A DNA stretch of 64,000 bases from CAMLIZ01 sp036231905. GTDB taxonomy: Bacteria; Pseudomonadota; Gammaproteobacteria; Burkholderiales; Burkholderiaceae_C. The notes under the pieces were generated by a model. That model was not told the DNA's origin. It was given only the letters and a program-made list of their open reading frames with translations, and made no database searches. Below are positions 63,173 through 64,000 of the stretch, piece by piece. Position 1 is the stretch's first letter. Each line of letters starts with the position of its first letter. The stretch lies in assembly GCF_036231905.1 (NCBI RefSeq), contig NZ_JAZARE010000003.1:124001-188000 (forward strand), written 5' to 3'. A program made the position numbers and the translations under genes.

Positions 63173-64000
63173 TCAAGGAATCCAGGACCACATCTGGATC
63201 TTGATGAAGCGCGTGATGGACAGCGTGAACGCCTTCCACACGGGCATGGTGTCGGCGCTGATCTTGGCCTGGCCCGTCATGCCGGTGCGCAGCAGCCCCT
63301 TCTGGTTGTCGAAGGTGGCGATCACCTTCACCACGTTGCCGAAGGACTTGGGCGTGACGTTGCGGTCGATCAGCGTGACCTTGCCCTCGAATTCCTCGTT
63401 GAAGAAGGAGACCGCACGGGCGCGGACCACCGAGCCGAGCTTCACGTACTGCAAGTCCGACTCCACGATCTCCATCTCGGCAGTGACGTGTCCGGTGTTT
63501 TCCACCGACGCGAAGGAAACGCCCTTGTCGAGGTAGCTGTTGATGCGGTCCTTCAGGTGCAGCGACAGGATGTTGCCGTCGAAGGGCATGCGCAGCACGG
63601 TGCGGTCGATCTTGCCCGCGTAGGCGGCGCGCTCCTGCTGCAGGCTGGCCAGCTTGGCCTCCGCAGCGGCCACCTGCTCCTTCGTGGGGCCGGTCCTTGC
63701 GAGCGTGAGCGCTGCCGTCTTCTCGGCCACCTGCATCTGGTCGATCATGTGGTCCTTGCGGGCCTTGTCGAGCTCCTCGAAGGTCACCGCGCCCGCTTCG
63801 TACAGCTTCTCCAGGCGCGGCACGCGCTGGCGGCTGAACGGCTCGTGGGCACGGGCCACTTCCAGCTGCTGTTCGGCCACTTTCACCTCTTCAGGCTTGG
63901 GCAGCGACTTGAGGTTGGCGATGATGTGCTTCTGCTCCTCGATCTGGGCGTCCAGCACCTTCAGCTGGGCCTGGTAGTCGTCGTGCGCCAGGCGGGCCAG
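63173..64000 (-). CDS. HlyD-family membrane fusion protein (5' end beyond window)
   Basis: Partial coding sequence; the N-terminus lies beyond base 64000, so only the last 275 residues are seen. A long coiled-coil segment (EVKVAEQQLEVARAHE and EKTAALTLARTGPTKEQ) is followed by a lipoyl/barrel-like region (DGNILSLHLKDRINSYLDKG) and a membrane-proximal domain (LRTGMTGQAKISADTMPVWKA). It resembles the periplasmic adaptor of ABC or RND exporters. Its position at the upstream end of the synthase genes suggests export of the cluster product. The pump gene should lie just outside the window. Confidence 0.88.
   Translation of the reverse strand: MARLAHDDYQAQLKVLDAQIEEQKHIIANLKSLPKPEEVKVAEQQLEVARAHEPFSRQRVPRLEKLYEAGAVTFEELDKARKDHMIDQMQVAEKTAALTLARTGPTKEQVAAAEAKLASLQQERAAYAGKIDRTVLRMPFDGNILSLHLKDRINSYLDKGVSFASVENTGHVTAEMEIVESDLQYVKLGSVVRARAVSFFNEEFEGKVTLIDRNVTPKSFGNVVKVIATFDNQKGLLRTGMTGQAKISADTMPVWKAFTLSITRFIKIQMWSWIP

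Overview
The window is high-GC chromosomal DNA of a betaproteobacterium. The gene orders exbB-exbD-lpxK-trm112-kdsB-adk, clpS-clpA next to a cold-shock gene and icd, ratA-rnfH opposite smpB, and a phaR-type PHB regulator all point to Burkholderiales, probably the Rubrivivax/Leptothrix/Roseateles neighbourhood. The genus cannot be fixed from sequence alone. No rRNA, tRNA or CRISPR array was seen.

Layout. 1-14.7 kb is housekeeping: clpA (cut by the left edge), clpS, a cold-shock protein, icd, a small Lys/Ala/Glu-rich exported protein, a DUF192 protein, a TctE/TctD-like two-component pair, sodB, xseA, then exbB-exbD-lpxK-trm112-kdsB-adk and an HSD10-like dehydrogenase behind an ACGT-centred palindrome. 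14.8-20.4 kb looks like an accessory island: a TPR/aspartyl-asparaginyl hydroxylase, a decayed ISL3-type insertion sequence and a large TonB-dependent receptor. 20.5-27.1 kb is a Yej-type peptide ABC transporter (yejABEF order) with unusual extra segments. 27.2-34.1 kb is a purine and maintenance run (guaB, an MFS exporter, guaA, thpR, a small membrane protein, tadA, ldcA). 34.2-41.2 kb holds a DUF4124 protein, rnfH, ratA, smpB, a Cys/Met-metabolism PLP enzyme, a hydroxyacid dehydrogenase, rimO, phaR and an alpha/beta hydrolase.

41.2-64.0 kb, all on the minus strand, is the most interesting part: a secondary-lipid or polyketide locus related to polyunsaturated fatty acid (Pfa) synthases. In transcription order it encodes a membrane-fusion (HlyD-type) protein cut by the right edge, a methyltransferase, a free acyl carrier protein, a fused pair of short-chain dehydrogenases, a secreted PHB-depolymerase/feruloyl-esterase-like hydrolase, a 2757-residue synthase (NPD-NPD-KS-AT-ACP-KR-DH), a 1631-residue synthase (KS-AT-DH-phosphopantetheinyl transferase), an alkaline-phosphatase-superfamily phosphodiesterase, an alpha/beta hydrolase and a cytoplasmic beta-propeller protein. 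Several of these genes overlap or nearly touch.

How the cluster may work (inference): the two megasynthases share one integral ACP plus the free ACP, both activated by the fused PPTase. Chain building uses KR, two DH domains and the PfaD-like enoyl reductase. The methyltransferase and the SDRs tailor the product, hydrolases release or process it, and the HlyD-type protein helps export it. The product is not known to me.
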